In this document: positions 1 through 11,340 of the stretch, one piece after another
Layout: every line of letters starts with the position of its first letter
Position numbering within the stretch: the first letter of the stretch is position 1
From: Varroa destructor
Taxonomy: Eukaryota; Arthropoda; Arachnida; Mesostigmata; Varroidae
DNA: 64,000 nt
Reading direction: 5' to 3'
Assembly (NCBI RefSeq): GCF_002443255.2
Contig: NW_019211457.1
Coordinates: 47,025,690 to 47,089,689 of the forward strand
Made by a program: the position numbers and the translations under genes
The notes under the pieces: generated by a model
The model's input: only the letters and a program-made list of their open reading frames with translations
Databases searched by the model: none
What the model was told of the DNA's origin: nothing

Positions 1-3000
1 AGTCCTCATCAAACACTTAAATCGTATCCTTTAGCTACTGCGTTAAATTATACGGTATCACTGTCATTTCACCTGCTATTACAAATCATCATAGGCCATC
101 GGTTCCACTTGTACACTATGTTTGCTGCATAGTGGTTCCCGTTGCGATATTTGCAGCATGTCTCGAGAAAATATGAAAAGAATCCATTCCCTGTTTGTCT
201 ATATCCGCACGTATGTAGGTATAACTATTTAGCTTCATTTAGCCATGGCTCCTAGTCGGATCCCATCTAGTCGAGCAGTTTCACTAGGACTGCTAGGGGC
301 TTCTTTTGCCGTTGAGGACTTAAACCGCATGCACTTTCGGAACTCCGGTGGTTGCGGTGCTCATTGTGAACGCACTACTCTAAGATAGCGACTCAGGAGC
401 GGTATTCAACACCCTGTCGGTTGGCCCCTCAATCGGCCGGTAAAGGAGCTGTTGCTGGCGTCGATGGCTATCGTTACCAGCGCCGAATCGCGCGCGCTGT
501 CAATTCGTTGGTTCGTCATCCGTATCAACAGCTGGGGTGAGGAGGAAACGGGGTGACGAACGCTAGATGGCACTACAGGGCCGCAAAACGATTCCATGGC
601 CACAGTGGCTCGGCCTGGCGGCGAAGAAGCGAATTTTATGTACGGGATATCAGATGTGCAGGCATGTAAAGCGGTGTTATGTGATGACATAATAAGAAAC
701 AGTAGAAATGTTAGGTCAATATCACATAATGAATCATATAGAAGTAGGTATCTAGTAAATAGACAAGGCTGTTCATGACAGGGACCTGTTCAATAAGGAG
801 TATTTTTCAAATATAATTGATCGATAAGGATACTGGCAGCACGTAACTGATTAAGCCAATGTTTCTGTTTACCTCGTGTGAGCACAAAGAAATCATCTGT
901 TGTAATGAACTAAAAATGTTTCGATCTTTATTTCTGCTACTACCATTAAGCATTGCTTCTGGTCTAATGATGAACTAGGGACTGTAATAATGATATCAAG
1001 CATCCGACACGGTAAGTGGAGTTTGCCTGAACTCAACCCCAACTTAGTTACGAGCACAAGTTTGTCTGGTTCACCTTGAATTTGAGCAAAGTCTAAATTT
1101 AGGGCCATAGTGTTTGCATTGATTTGCATGCAACGTATTTTTCCTGTCAGAAACATAATTTGCTTTTCGTTAGAGCCACACCAGAATTTTACTATCATTT
1201 TAAAAGTACGGATCCAAGACCAGGAAAGCATCAATACCTAGCAATGTTATTGAAATAGCCGTTCAAAGATGCTTGAATACGTTTCTCCTGTATATTATCG
1301 ACAAGCACCCGATTTTACAAAAAAAGGCAAAGTATTCTCTAAGCAGACTCGAAAGCGACTCATAGTCCGATAGTTGACGATATTTTTTTCAAAACAACAT
1401 CTTCCTCTTAGTTAGGTCTATTTAGTATAAAAGTTTTACTACATTTCGCAGGAGCATTATATGCTCAGTAAGATGCGTTTTCTTTTTATTCAGAAGAACC
1501 TAGCTGACAACTAGTAAATTTAGGAATAAGATATCGTGGTTAGCAGAGGTAATTCTTGAATTGCAATCAGTTGAAGTACAAAAAGCACATCCGATTTGTT
1601 TAAGACTATATCTATTATACACTGTTTTTTTTTTTACCAATGATAATTTCTAGGCTCTCCAATGTATCTTCTCCGAAGTCAAATAGGATTTTATTCGTAG
1701 CTTAAATCTTTTCAGATAAGGTCAACGAGTTTTTTAGATTTCATCATAAAATTATTGTGGTTAATTTGTCGTAGGAAATGTTCCAAACAATCTAGTGTCC
1801 AAACAAAGGATCACTATCGATTTTCAATAAAGCAGCTGTTAAAAATATTTACGTACACTAGTGCAGATAAGGGCAAGTCGTGGAAATACAATTCCATTGG
1901 CGCGCCACTGTAATTAGAAGCACATTGACCAAGTCTGTCAATTTAGAGAGTTTCAGAACACTTAGACATGAGGCAATTATCTATTAATGTTATTGTTTTT
2001 GTAAAAGAGAAAATAGATGCCAATTCTGCTTCGAATCCCAGTAATGATTCTTAAATCTTTTGTAATTCGAAAAACGGGTTATATTTTATAGTGTAGTTGC
2101 TTGAACCAACTGTAATGTTCCGGTACAGTGGTCAATTTTATTCGCACGAGTCCAGAGTCGCTCAAAGTTTACTATTATCTATCATTGTCCTTTTTGTCCA
2201 TGTGAAACGCTGGTGGTTTTTTTTTGGTGTTAACTTCTTATTTTTACAGGTTTTTCGTTTCTTTGATACGTATAGGCATTTTGTGATTAAGTTTTCGTCT
2301 TACATGCACGTTATTCAACTCTTATCTACTCCAGAAAGCGTCTTATTAAATAACCTATTGGGGGAATAAACGACCAATGCGTTACTCAAACGTAGCCCTT
2401 TTCGAGTGACTGATGATTCCATTATGTTCGAAAACAATGCACCGAATATAAGTAAAGTGTTTACTTCATGTTGCCTTCAATGTAGTCCACGTAACGTGCT
2501 TCATGGCAGAATGATGCAACGATCGAACCTGAAGGCATTCTGAAGTGTATCACAACTCCTGATAGCTGGCACAACATTCGACTGGACCTGTCTGGTATGT
2601 GGCTTGCAGGATGTCCATAGTCATGTAACAAATGTCGCAGTCCAAGGAACCTCCGTAGTCTTAGTGGGATTACCTAAGTTTTCGGATAGACTAAGACATT
2701 TTGCAGCGAAGGGTGATCACGGACTCTAAATTAAAGTTGGAGTTACCACTAGTTTTGGTTCCGCGACACCTTCTCAGCATCTGACAGTAGTTTTGACCAA
2801 GAAACAATTACGTAAATTAAGGTTATATATTATCACAGATTATGCTAAAGGTATGGGTTGACTGGATTGACTAAGTACCGGTGATTATAGTTGAATATTA
2901 GTAGGTAAACTCTACTATAATATAATCTTACTTTTTTTAGGTCTTTTATATGAGTTATTGATACTGGCGAGTGCCTTTAGCTTGTGAAGGCTGTTCTTAG

Positions 3001-3206
3001 AAATAAATTTTCGGGCTGCAAGTACCAAATAATTTTAATGTGAAAATGATTATAAAGAAATTTTACCACCCGATTAGTCTGTTAACGGATTTCAGGTTGG
3101 ACGAAGTATTTGTAAGTTGCGCCCTCATGAGCGCCGAAGGAGAATCGTAAGCAGCCAGTATCAAAGGCATCCGCAAGGATCTTCATCACTAGTACCCAGT
3201 TCTCAG

Positions 3207-3248
3207 TATATATATATGTGTGTGTGTGTGTGTATAGAGAGAGAGAGA
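3207..3248. repeat. Compound microsatellite (TA)n(TG)n(GA)n
   Basis: Alternating TA passes directly into TG repeats and then into a short GA run. It is a three-part dinucleotide repeat in non-coding sequence. A short open frame runs through it but has no family resemblance. Confidence 0.9.
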
Positions 3249-6136
3249 TTTTATATCTTAATGCGCCTAGGTGTGTTACTTCAGCTTATCGATCCCTACC
3301 AACTAAATAGTATGTTAAAATTCGCTAAAGACTTGGAATTGCAAGCTTGCAAGAACGAATGAGAACTACATCTCATTGATTAGTTTTATCGCAGGAGATA
3401 TGTGTGTCCTATGAATATCCTTTACTAGACTTTTCTTTGTACTGTAAAAAGTTGATACGGCATCTAATTTTCAAACGTAGCGCATATGCGGAAAGAACTA
3501 ATCTTTGGTAATTTAGAAATTACTTTGCAACAAAGAAAGAAGACGACTAGAGGTTCGTAATCATTAATAACGCTAGAAATCCATATATAACTTTTAATCA
3601 CGTTTGCGCTCAAGTCCCTGTCGGTGATGAATAAAAACAGAGATCATAATTTTTTATTTAATTAGACCCAGATAAATGTGGTATGTGTATAATAGTAAAA
3701 ATAAGAATAAACACTTCCTGGAGCTCCACGAAAAAAAATTGTAAGTGCGAGCTGCGATAACAATCGTTTTCATTTGCGTGTAGACCTGTCAAAGCACCTG
3801 CTAGGAATGGGTCTTGGCCAGTTTGGCTTGCAGGACATAACAGAATCACCTTTTGAAGTGGTAATACTCTTTTGCGGCCGTCATGAAACTCTTAATGGGA
3901 TTAAAATTTTATTCTTTCAAATGTTCGGTTACCGATAAGCTTGTCTAAAAATGATACCGAAGTCAAACACACTTCCGCTGTGCCACCCGTAACTGGCAAG
4001 CAATCGTGTTTACGTTGATATCAAGCCGTTCTACGTGTGTCTACCCTCGATATCTCCAGGGAGCGTTGCGTCATTGTAACAACGGCAGGTATTTGCGAAG
4101 ACCCTATTTATCTGGACAGTGGAGTTTACACTCTTTTCAATTATAGATATTTTCAAATTTCTCATGCCATTGAGAATTACTTGATTCTGCGGTTAGCTGG
4201 CGGCTATCGTCTCCGTATATATAATGACCAAGAATCTGCTTTTAGATGTTTTGTTAGAACTTGGGTTTACCATGCTGCAACAAGGTATTTGGATACTCAC
4301 CATTAAGCCGAGCCAAATTTTGGCCACCGAGATGAAAAGTTGAGTCTTCTCCTAGAGAGGTAACATTCACATATACAGAGTGGGGTATACAGAGTTTGTT
4401 GATACATTTCCTAACTATCATTTTTAGCAAGCACCACTTAGAAATGAATTACATAATAGTTTAATTTAATTTTCGTTTAAACGTAGCCACCATCACCTCG
4501 ATGAACTTCATCTGTAGGTAGACTGCTCCCGAAAGTCTTCCGCGAATTAAACCTGAAATTGTTGACGACTTATTGCGAACGACGGCGTGCGCTTATAAAA
4601 GGTATGCTTTTGAAAAATCCCCAATTTAAATCAACTTCTATCTTGTTAAGCGACTCACACTATATAAGGAACGGCAGTTATAAACGTTACATAACAATGG
4701 CAACATCATGGCATTCCGTTAATTTGATAGAGCGAACAACCACTTTTTCGGATATCGGAACCATTTTCTTAAAATACTGATCGCCCCCCAGACAGCGAGC
4801 CACTGTTATCAGCTGTATCTAGCTATGTATAAGTGAATATATTTGTGATATTATGTAGCAAGCATCTGGCTGATTAAAGCTCGGAAAGAAACCACGTTTT
4901 TGTTATTACATTTGCTTCAGCTTTATGAATCGTAACCTAGTGGCACATTTTTTTGGATTACGCCGCATATTTATAATGTCTGCTATTTTCTTAAAATTAA
5001 AACCGATCGGAGATGTATGCGCGTCCTTATATCTGACCTGTTACTTGTAAAATTGCTGTACTGATTGTATAATAGTGGGTTGTATATTATTGTGGGACAA
5101 ATCCTTGTTATTTCGTGAAAAACAAATTAGCATCTCAGCAATCAGACAGGTCATCTGAAATTGTAGCAATATTCCAATGGCCGCGAGTCATGTCTGCCTT
5201 TTAGTTTCCTAGCCTGCATGTACGAGCAAGTTATTAAGTTAAGGCACTCATCTACATTACAAGGAGATCACTTTGCCATTTTCAGTACGTTTACTCCTTT
5301 CAAAATGCCTCAAAATGCGTAATACTTCGAACCATTCGTTTGCCGTTACTATCTAACTCGACCTGGCGGATGTAATCTGTGCACAATTATGGAATGATTA
5401 TAGCCAACATGATGGCCTCACTGTTATCACTGATGACATTTTCAAAGTAAGTTGCTAAGCGTGTCCGATGAACTGAATAAACTTTTTTTTTTTTGTTTTT
5501 CTCACGATTTGTTCAACGACGTGCAGTTGGTGGAGTTGGGCGATCCCCAATCTTTTACAATTAGACCCTGCTGGGTTGTCGATGTACTAAAATAGAATTG
5601 ATATGAATTTCTACGCAGTGTTCGCCGAACTATAGTGCTTATATTATCGGAAGATGAAACCCAAAATCGTAAAAAACAAAAATTATGCAACTATATTCCA
5701 TATTCGGAAAACACAAGCGAAAACTGACATCGTCATCTGCTTATCACCACTCAATAACACCCATAATTTTTATTGATCCTTTTTATAAACAATCATTAAA
5801 CAAACACGAATAAACGTTGAAGGCTTCAACCGCTTGAGAAATTCAAGACTGAGATTAAGGGATTTAAAGATAAACGGTCAAAACACTCATCAGCAAGCAA
5901 CGCTCATCTGCGCGACTACGTACCTTTCCTGTTCAACTCCAAATTTAGCCCTGGCGGGTATGAAAACAAGGCACAATCGTAGTCGTGCTGTTTCTTTTGT
6001 TATCTCTTGTTATGGACAAAAAAAAGTCCATCCGTGGCTTTCCGTAGAACTCTTTCGTATCTATTCGACAACCTTTCCAGTTCGAGCGAGTAAATAGAAC
6101 GCTCTTTGGCACAGTCTTTCGAGATTGCATTGTGTG

Positions 6137-6173
6137 CCTCGTAGGCAAAGAGCATCTCTTGCCAGCTACGAGG
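6137..6173 (+). repeat. Hairpin-forming inverted repeat upstream of amidase A
   Basis: An outer 8-bp perfect stem (CCTCGTAG pairing with CTACGAGG) encloses a second stem (GGCAAAGAG with CTCTTGCC, one bulged base) and a three-base loop. The structure lies about 80-116 bases before the start codon of amidase A and just upstream of an initiator-like TCAGTG at 6195. It could be a palindromic binding site for a dimeric factor or a foldback in DNA; the sequence alone does not decide. Confidence 0.6.
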
Positions 6174-6194
6174 AACTCACAAAACCGTTGTCAT

Positions 6195-6200
6195 TCAGTG
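6195..6200 (+). promoter_or_regulatory. Possible initiator (Inr) of amidase A
   Basis: TCAGTG fits the arthropod initiator consensus TCAGTY except for its final G. It lies 53 bases before the ATG at 6253, a normal distance for a short 5' UTR. No TATA box is evident around 25-30 bases upstream. The motif is short and common, so this is an inference. Confidence 0.3.
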
Positions 6201-6252
6201 TAGAAGACAGCGTTGCTAAGTGCCTCTCCGAGCATTGGCTGTCGGCATAACG

Positions 6253-9200
6253 ATGCGTGCATCCGCACTGTTCGCGATTTTATTACATCTTGCAAAAGAA
6301 CTTTTCTTCTATTTGACCGTTAGGACCTATGACACAGTGAAGTTTTTATTCCATCAAGGGCTCCGCGATGGACGCAAGAAGTGTCCGGCATTACGGAAGC
6401 CCTTCCTCGCGTACTCAGCTACCAGACTCGCAAGGATGATCCGAAATCAGGAGGTAGATGACAAAGCGTTCACAGAGAAAAGTTACTTTGTTACACAATA
6501 GATAAATTACGAATAGAAAAACATGGCTAACCTTAGGTGGCTTCTGTAGAAATACTTTTTATAACCAATTACGTTATATTATCTAAGCATATCCTTCTTC
6601 TAATCTCAATGCTTTCTAATAGTTTATATGCTAGTTTATATTTACTATTCCCCGATTCTGAAATATAGGACCACCTCGTGACACTATAAACGTCCAGATG
6701 ATTTACGGCCTAGCAACGATAGTATTTTGATACACTGTGGTGTTTGCTAACGATAGTAGAAATTAGCTGCGTTTAGCTGCCCTAAATTCATCTTTAGTAA
6801 ACTATGTTTCTATCTAGAACTCTTCATATACCGAAGCTTTACCTTGATCATATCACGCACGGCAAAAGCCACTTAGAGATGCGTCTCCATAGGCAAGGTA
6901 GATTTTTCGTAGACAGATTACGGAACAGTCGGCTACAGTAGACATCCACATAGGCAGGGCGAATCCAGCACACGGTCCTTATGTCACGCCGAAATAACGT
7001 TAGAATACACTCTTATAAAAACTTCATTATAACAAAATACCGATAACGTACAAACAATGACTGGTTTTAGATAAGAGTTCAACAAGAAATCGATAAAACC
7101 AAGATGCTGTTATAACGGCCAGCGAATAGGGAACGAAGCCAATTGCTTTGAAACAACAAACCTTTGCCTGTATAGGTCTAGTTCTATATATGAATGAATG
7201 TCTGTATACATATACTGGGTCTCCTGTTGTCCTATGGAAGGAATGTTATTACAAAATACGAGATTTGGAATGTACGATCGAACATCATTTTCATATATTC
7301 TTTAATCTGGTGAAGTACTAACTACAATATCTTAGGTTCCGGTCACAGATCCAATATGCCGACACAACGCTGTGGCGCGTGGTATATCTTTGTCCGGCTC
7401 ACGACATCCTTCCACAGTCTTTTCTTCTAATTTCGACGCTGAATAATACTTTTCAGTGGAATACGTGAAATGTTTCGGAAGGCGTTGGTTTTTGGGAGAA
7501 TGAATCAGTTAGTCTACGTTATACTGTATACAATATAAATAAAGTATAGACTACTTTTCCAGTTCTGTTTTACAGATGAGTGATCCGATTCAGGAAAGTC
7601 GGATTTTAGAAATCTGTCTAGTGCGGACGACAGGACTTTGTTACCAATGAAGCGTGCGTAAAAAATTATTTTAATAAAGTTCTTGAACTTTACACAGATT
7701 TCATCTGTTTGTGATGTCCTCTGATGGTATGTTACAGCTGACCTCTGAGGAATTGGTTAGTGCCGTCATTGCTCGAATTCGCGAGGTTGAAGTCTATTTG
7801 AACGCTGTGGTTGATGATCGCTTTGAAGCTGCGCTGGAGGATGCTCGGATAGCAGACGACGAAATAGCGGCCTGTAATAACATCCCAAAATTAGCCGAAG
7901 CGAAACCTTTTCTTGGTGTGCCTTTTACAGTGAAGGACTGCATTTCAATTAAAGGTAGCTCGTCTAATGGTAATAGTAAAGAATTAATAAATTTGAGACT
8001 TTATTTTTAGTACAATCACAATTCACAATAATGGTATTATGATAAAATACTACGAGTACTGTAACCTATTACGACTATGTTAGGTAACAAGAAACTGAAT
8101 TTGTCCTGTGAAGGAAAAATTCTTTTGACAATATACAACGCTGTAATATCAGCAGATAAAAAAAAGTACACCAATAAGCGAACAGCTCTACGTTTTAGTT
8201 AACAACTTAAGCATAAAATAAATATAAGTGAATTACATGTATACATACAGTAAAGACAATTGGATTGGTACTATTTTTAGGCATGCTCGCTGAGGTGGGT
8301 AGTGAAGCTAGACGAGGTGTTCGGGCCAGTGACGACGCTGAATGCGTCAAGCGCATGGTTGCCGCTGGAGCAATACCCCTGGCTATTACGAACGTTGCCG
8401 AGATGTGCCTCTGGATTGAATCCACAAATCACCTCCACGGCCGAACAAATAATCCATACGATCTGCACAGGTACATAAGTTCCTATTGGCTTCCTATTTC
8501 CTAAAAAGAAGATGGCCGATACTATGAAGAAAAAAAAAAACAATTTTTAATTAAATTCAAGTTTAAGTAGAAAAAAGTGTCGGAGTCTGCAACAGTGCGA
8601 TTCTAAGCGCTCAGTATCTTAATGTTGATTCATAAATGTCGCCCGTAGTTGCGTCTATCGTTGTACGTTGGTGTTGACTGGATTTTTTCATGTTTTGTAG
8701 AACTGCTGGGGGCAGTACCGGTGGGGAGAGCGCTTTAATCAGTGCATACGCATCTGTCTGGGGAATCGGCACAGACATATCAGGCTCTATTCGCTTACCT
8801 TCAGCTTGGTGCGGAATTTTCGGACACAAGCCAACCCCGGGGCTTATCGCCTGTAAGGGAGTAAGTATAGGGCGGAATTATTATACTCTTACAGAATGTT
8901 ATCGTTACGCTTCGTAACAATCGGTAAACGGGAACAAGATGTAAAACAAGCTTCCGGCGCTAAGTAGTTAATCGGCACTGCTCTATTGAGAAGGTCTTTT
9001 TCTACTATATCTGACCCTCAGAACTTTAAAATAGATGGAAATTGTGAACAATAGAGAATACGTTAGATTACCTCATTCATTGATAGACCTGCTAGATAGG
9101 CGGCCGTTATTTATCCCTCAATATCTAGTAACAATATCAAGTACATCTGCCATCGAATTTTTAACTACCAGTTGAGTGCACTGGTTTTGCTAGGTTGTTC

Positions 9201-9726
9201 CTGAGAAGAATCTAGAGCTGAAGTTTACCCTTAACGTGCTGGGACCCATGGCACGTACTGCGGAAGATTGTATAGGAATGATGAAGATATTGGCAAACAA
9301 TCCTTCTAAGTTGCGCCTAGATGCCCCTATCAACCTTTGCACTCTAAAGGTGTTTTTTTGCGATCATGAGGGCGCGTCATATGTGTCGGCTATTCAGCCG
9401 GAGGTTCGTAAGCAGGTTCACCGAGTGGTGGATTTCTTCAGGCATGATCTCAAAGCTCAGGTACGGCTTTTTTATTGCTTAAAAGTACTGACTAATGATT
9501 TCATATATTTTGCTTGCTGGAAGCTCCGCCGTTGACATATCTCACGTAATATATACAATCAAGTAAAAAGAGAATGCAAGTTTCTTGCAGGTCATTACTC
9601 TAGGCTTGCACAATAGAGGGTTTTGAGATTTGGAGATATCTGAATTTAAGACCTCATAAGCATACTTACATGAGCTCGCCTAAACCAAATCAACTGGCCA
9701 AATGAAATTATTTTTATTCGCATTTA

Positions 9727-9772
<46 letters not shown>

Positions 9773-10818
9773 GTTAAAAAATCCACTGGCCATTTGTCAT
9801 ATTTTTTGGATTTGTTCCCGAAGTAAAGTTCCAATGTTTGATAGATAAAAAGGCAAGTACTGTCAGTAAATATTCAGTGCGTTGATATGAAGATTTTTCT
9901 TAATAGTTTGTTAGTAACGTATGTCATTCTCTAGGCGTAATATGTTTGACATCTAACTCTAAAGCTAGTTTTGATTAATTTCTTTGTAATATTTAGACAG
10001 CGCCACTTCCCAAACAGGAGAATATTGCGCGACACCAAGAATGGTTTTTCAGCTATCTCGCAGCCCATAAGTTTCCTCCACTCAAATTGGACTTCGATAA
10101 GCCCGAAAATTCGTGGGACCCGATGACAGAGTTGGTCCAACTCATTAGCGGTTTCTCTACTCGAACTAACGTTGCAATCTGTGTCAACCTTCTCGATGAG
10201 TTCTACCGAAAAAACTACGCCAAATGTCTAAAAAGCTACGGGGAATTCGAACAATACAAACAACTGATTTACGATCTTCTTCAGAACGATGGCATCATCG
10301 TCTTACCAGCAACTATATCCGTAGCGCCATTTCATCACGGGGTAGGTTCCATCAAATGACTTCTTTTGAAGGCAACTGAACATTTCTGACTAATTCCAAT
10401 TACCGTGAGACGAAAAGCTATCATTAAAGCATTTTTTTCTACTCTGGTCTCCTTACAGACTCTGTGCGCCCCGCCAGTGTACTTTGGGTTTAGTGGCCTA
10501 ATTAACATCCTTGGCCTTCCAGCAACCATGGTGCCTATGGGTCTCGACTCGCGGGGCATGCCTCTATCTGTTCAAGTTCGTAATTTTACTCTAACTGGGT
10601 TTTGCACATGCTGATTGTAGGTGAGACAGTTCGAGCCGTTTTGCATATATGTGTATTGTACACTAAAAAGGTCAATGTAAAATCTGGGTTCATTGTGCTT
10701 TCAATCTAATTGCTTCTAGATTGTCGCTGGCTATGGCCAGGATCGACTAACGCTCGCCGTCGCAAAGAAGCTCGAGGAGAAATTCGGAGGATTCATTCCG
10801 CCTTGTCCAGTTTGGTAG
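6253..10818 (+). CDS. FAAH2-like fatty-acid amide hydrolase, copy A (amidase signature family)
   Basis: Eight coding exons: 6253-6453, 7738-7954, 8281-8470, 8701-8860, 9194-9460, 9997-10341, 10459-10575 and 10720-10818 (TAG stop). All introns are GT-AG, with phases 0,1,0 (after two bases in AG|A Arg203, i.e. phase 2 at intron 3),0,0,0,0 as read through the joins. The product is 531 aa, close to human FAAH2. ATG 6253 is the first in-frame ATG after TAA at 6217. A hydrophobic N-terminus (about residues 5-22) suggests a membrane anchor. The catalytic triad is visible: Lys133 in VPFTVKD, cis-Ser208 in GGSTGGE, and nucleophile Ser232 in GTDISGS, with the family's usual 24-residue Ser-Ser spacing. 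Later blocks SAWCGIFGHKPTPG, VAPFHHG and the C-terminal AGYGQDRLTLAVA are typical of FAAH2-type enzymes. The expected reaction is hydrolysis of fatty-acid amides to free acid and amine; the natural substrate is unknown. The second Ser of GGSSGG is Thr here. Confidence 0.92.
9728..9769. repeat. (TA)n microsatellite in amidase A intron 5
   Basis: About 21 uninterrupted TA units lie in the 536-base intron between exons 5 and 6 of amidase A. It is far from both splice sites and should not affect the coding sequence. Confidence 0.95.
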
Positions 10819-10996
10819 TAGATTTTGTGGAAGCAGTGTTTACCCCTGAAAGTTAACCCGAAGCGTGATCTAGCACGCGCAAACATAACTGATCTTCCAG
10901 CCTGAAGAAAAACTACAGTATGAAGCGGCCGTGAAAAGAAGACATTTAAATAAGTGTAACGCGACGATGCGTCGAACAACAAGAAAGATAAAATTA

Positions 10997-11002
10997 ATTA
11001 AA
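10997..11002 (+). terminator. Possible poly(A) signal of amidase A
   Basis: ATTAAA, the common variant of AATAAA, lies about 180 bases after the TAG stop at 10818. No AATAAA was seen closer. The hexamer is frequent in AT-rich DNA, so confidence is low. Confidence 0.3.
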
Positions 11003-11322
11003 GTCACAACGATTTCGTCACAATTGGCTTCTTTTTTGTGTGTTGACTTTGTAGGAGTCATCAAAGATTTTAATGTGTAATTCTTACTATTGGGTAACTT
11101 AATTTGCTATCGTTGCTTGGAAAGCATGTGAACTCTTTTGACTATATGTTGATTTTATCATATGGCGTTGTTTGCTTTGAAGAGTAGTGCCGGACGCTGC
11201 CTTATCCGATGTACTTCGCTTACGGTTAACAGCGATTTTATTCAATTAGAGTTAGTAGTTAGATTGATACTCTGTTTGCTTTTGTGTATCTTCAATTAGA
11301 TATCTATAGCCGTTAACTTACT

Positions 11323-11340
11323 TCCAAGAAGCTTCTTGGA
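11323..11340. repeat. Perfect 18-bp palindrome
   Basis: TCCAAGAAGCTTCTTGGA is identical to its own reverse complement. It lies about 500 bases past the stop of amidase A in otherwise featureless sequence. It may be a dimeric protein-binding site or chance. Confidence 0.7.

Larger units (their letters stand above)
1..6252. other. Gene-poor 5' flank of the amidase cluster
   Basis: No reading frame here resembles a protein family I recognise, and those present are short, often lack an ATG and have no convincing splice borders. Two things stand out: a GC- and CpG-richer patch at about 230-650, and a compound TA/TG/GA microsatellite at 3207-3248. The patch contains a 47-codon ATG frame from 244 and an antisense open frame over 406-690, neither recognisable. 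The last 120 bases before 6253 look like the promoter and 5' UTR of amidase A. Confidence 0.6.
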
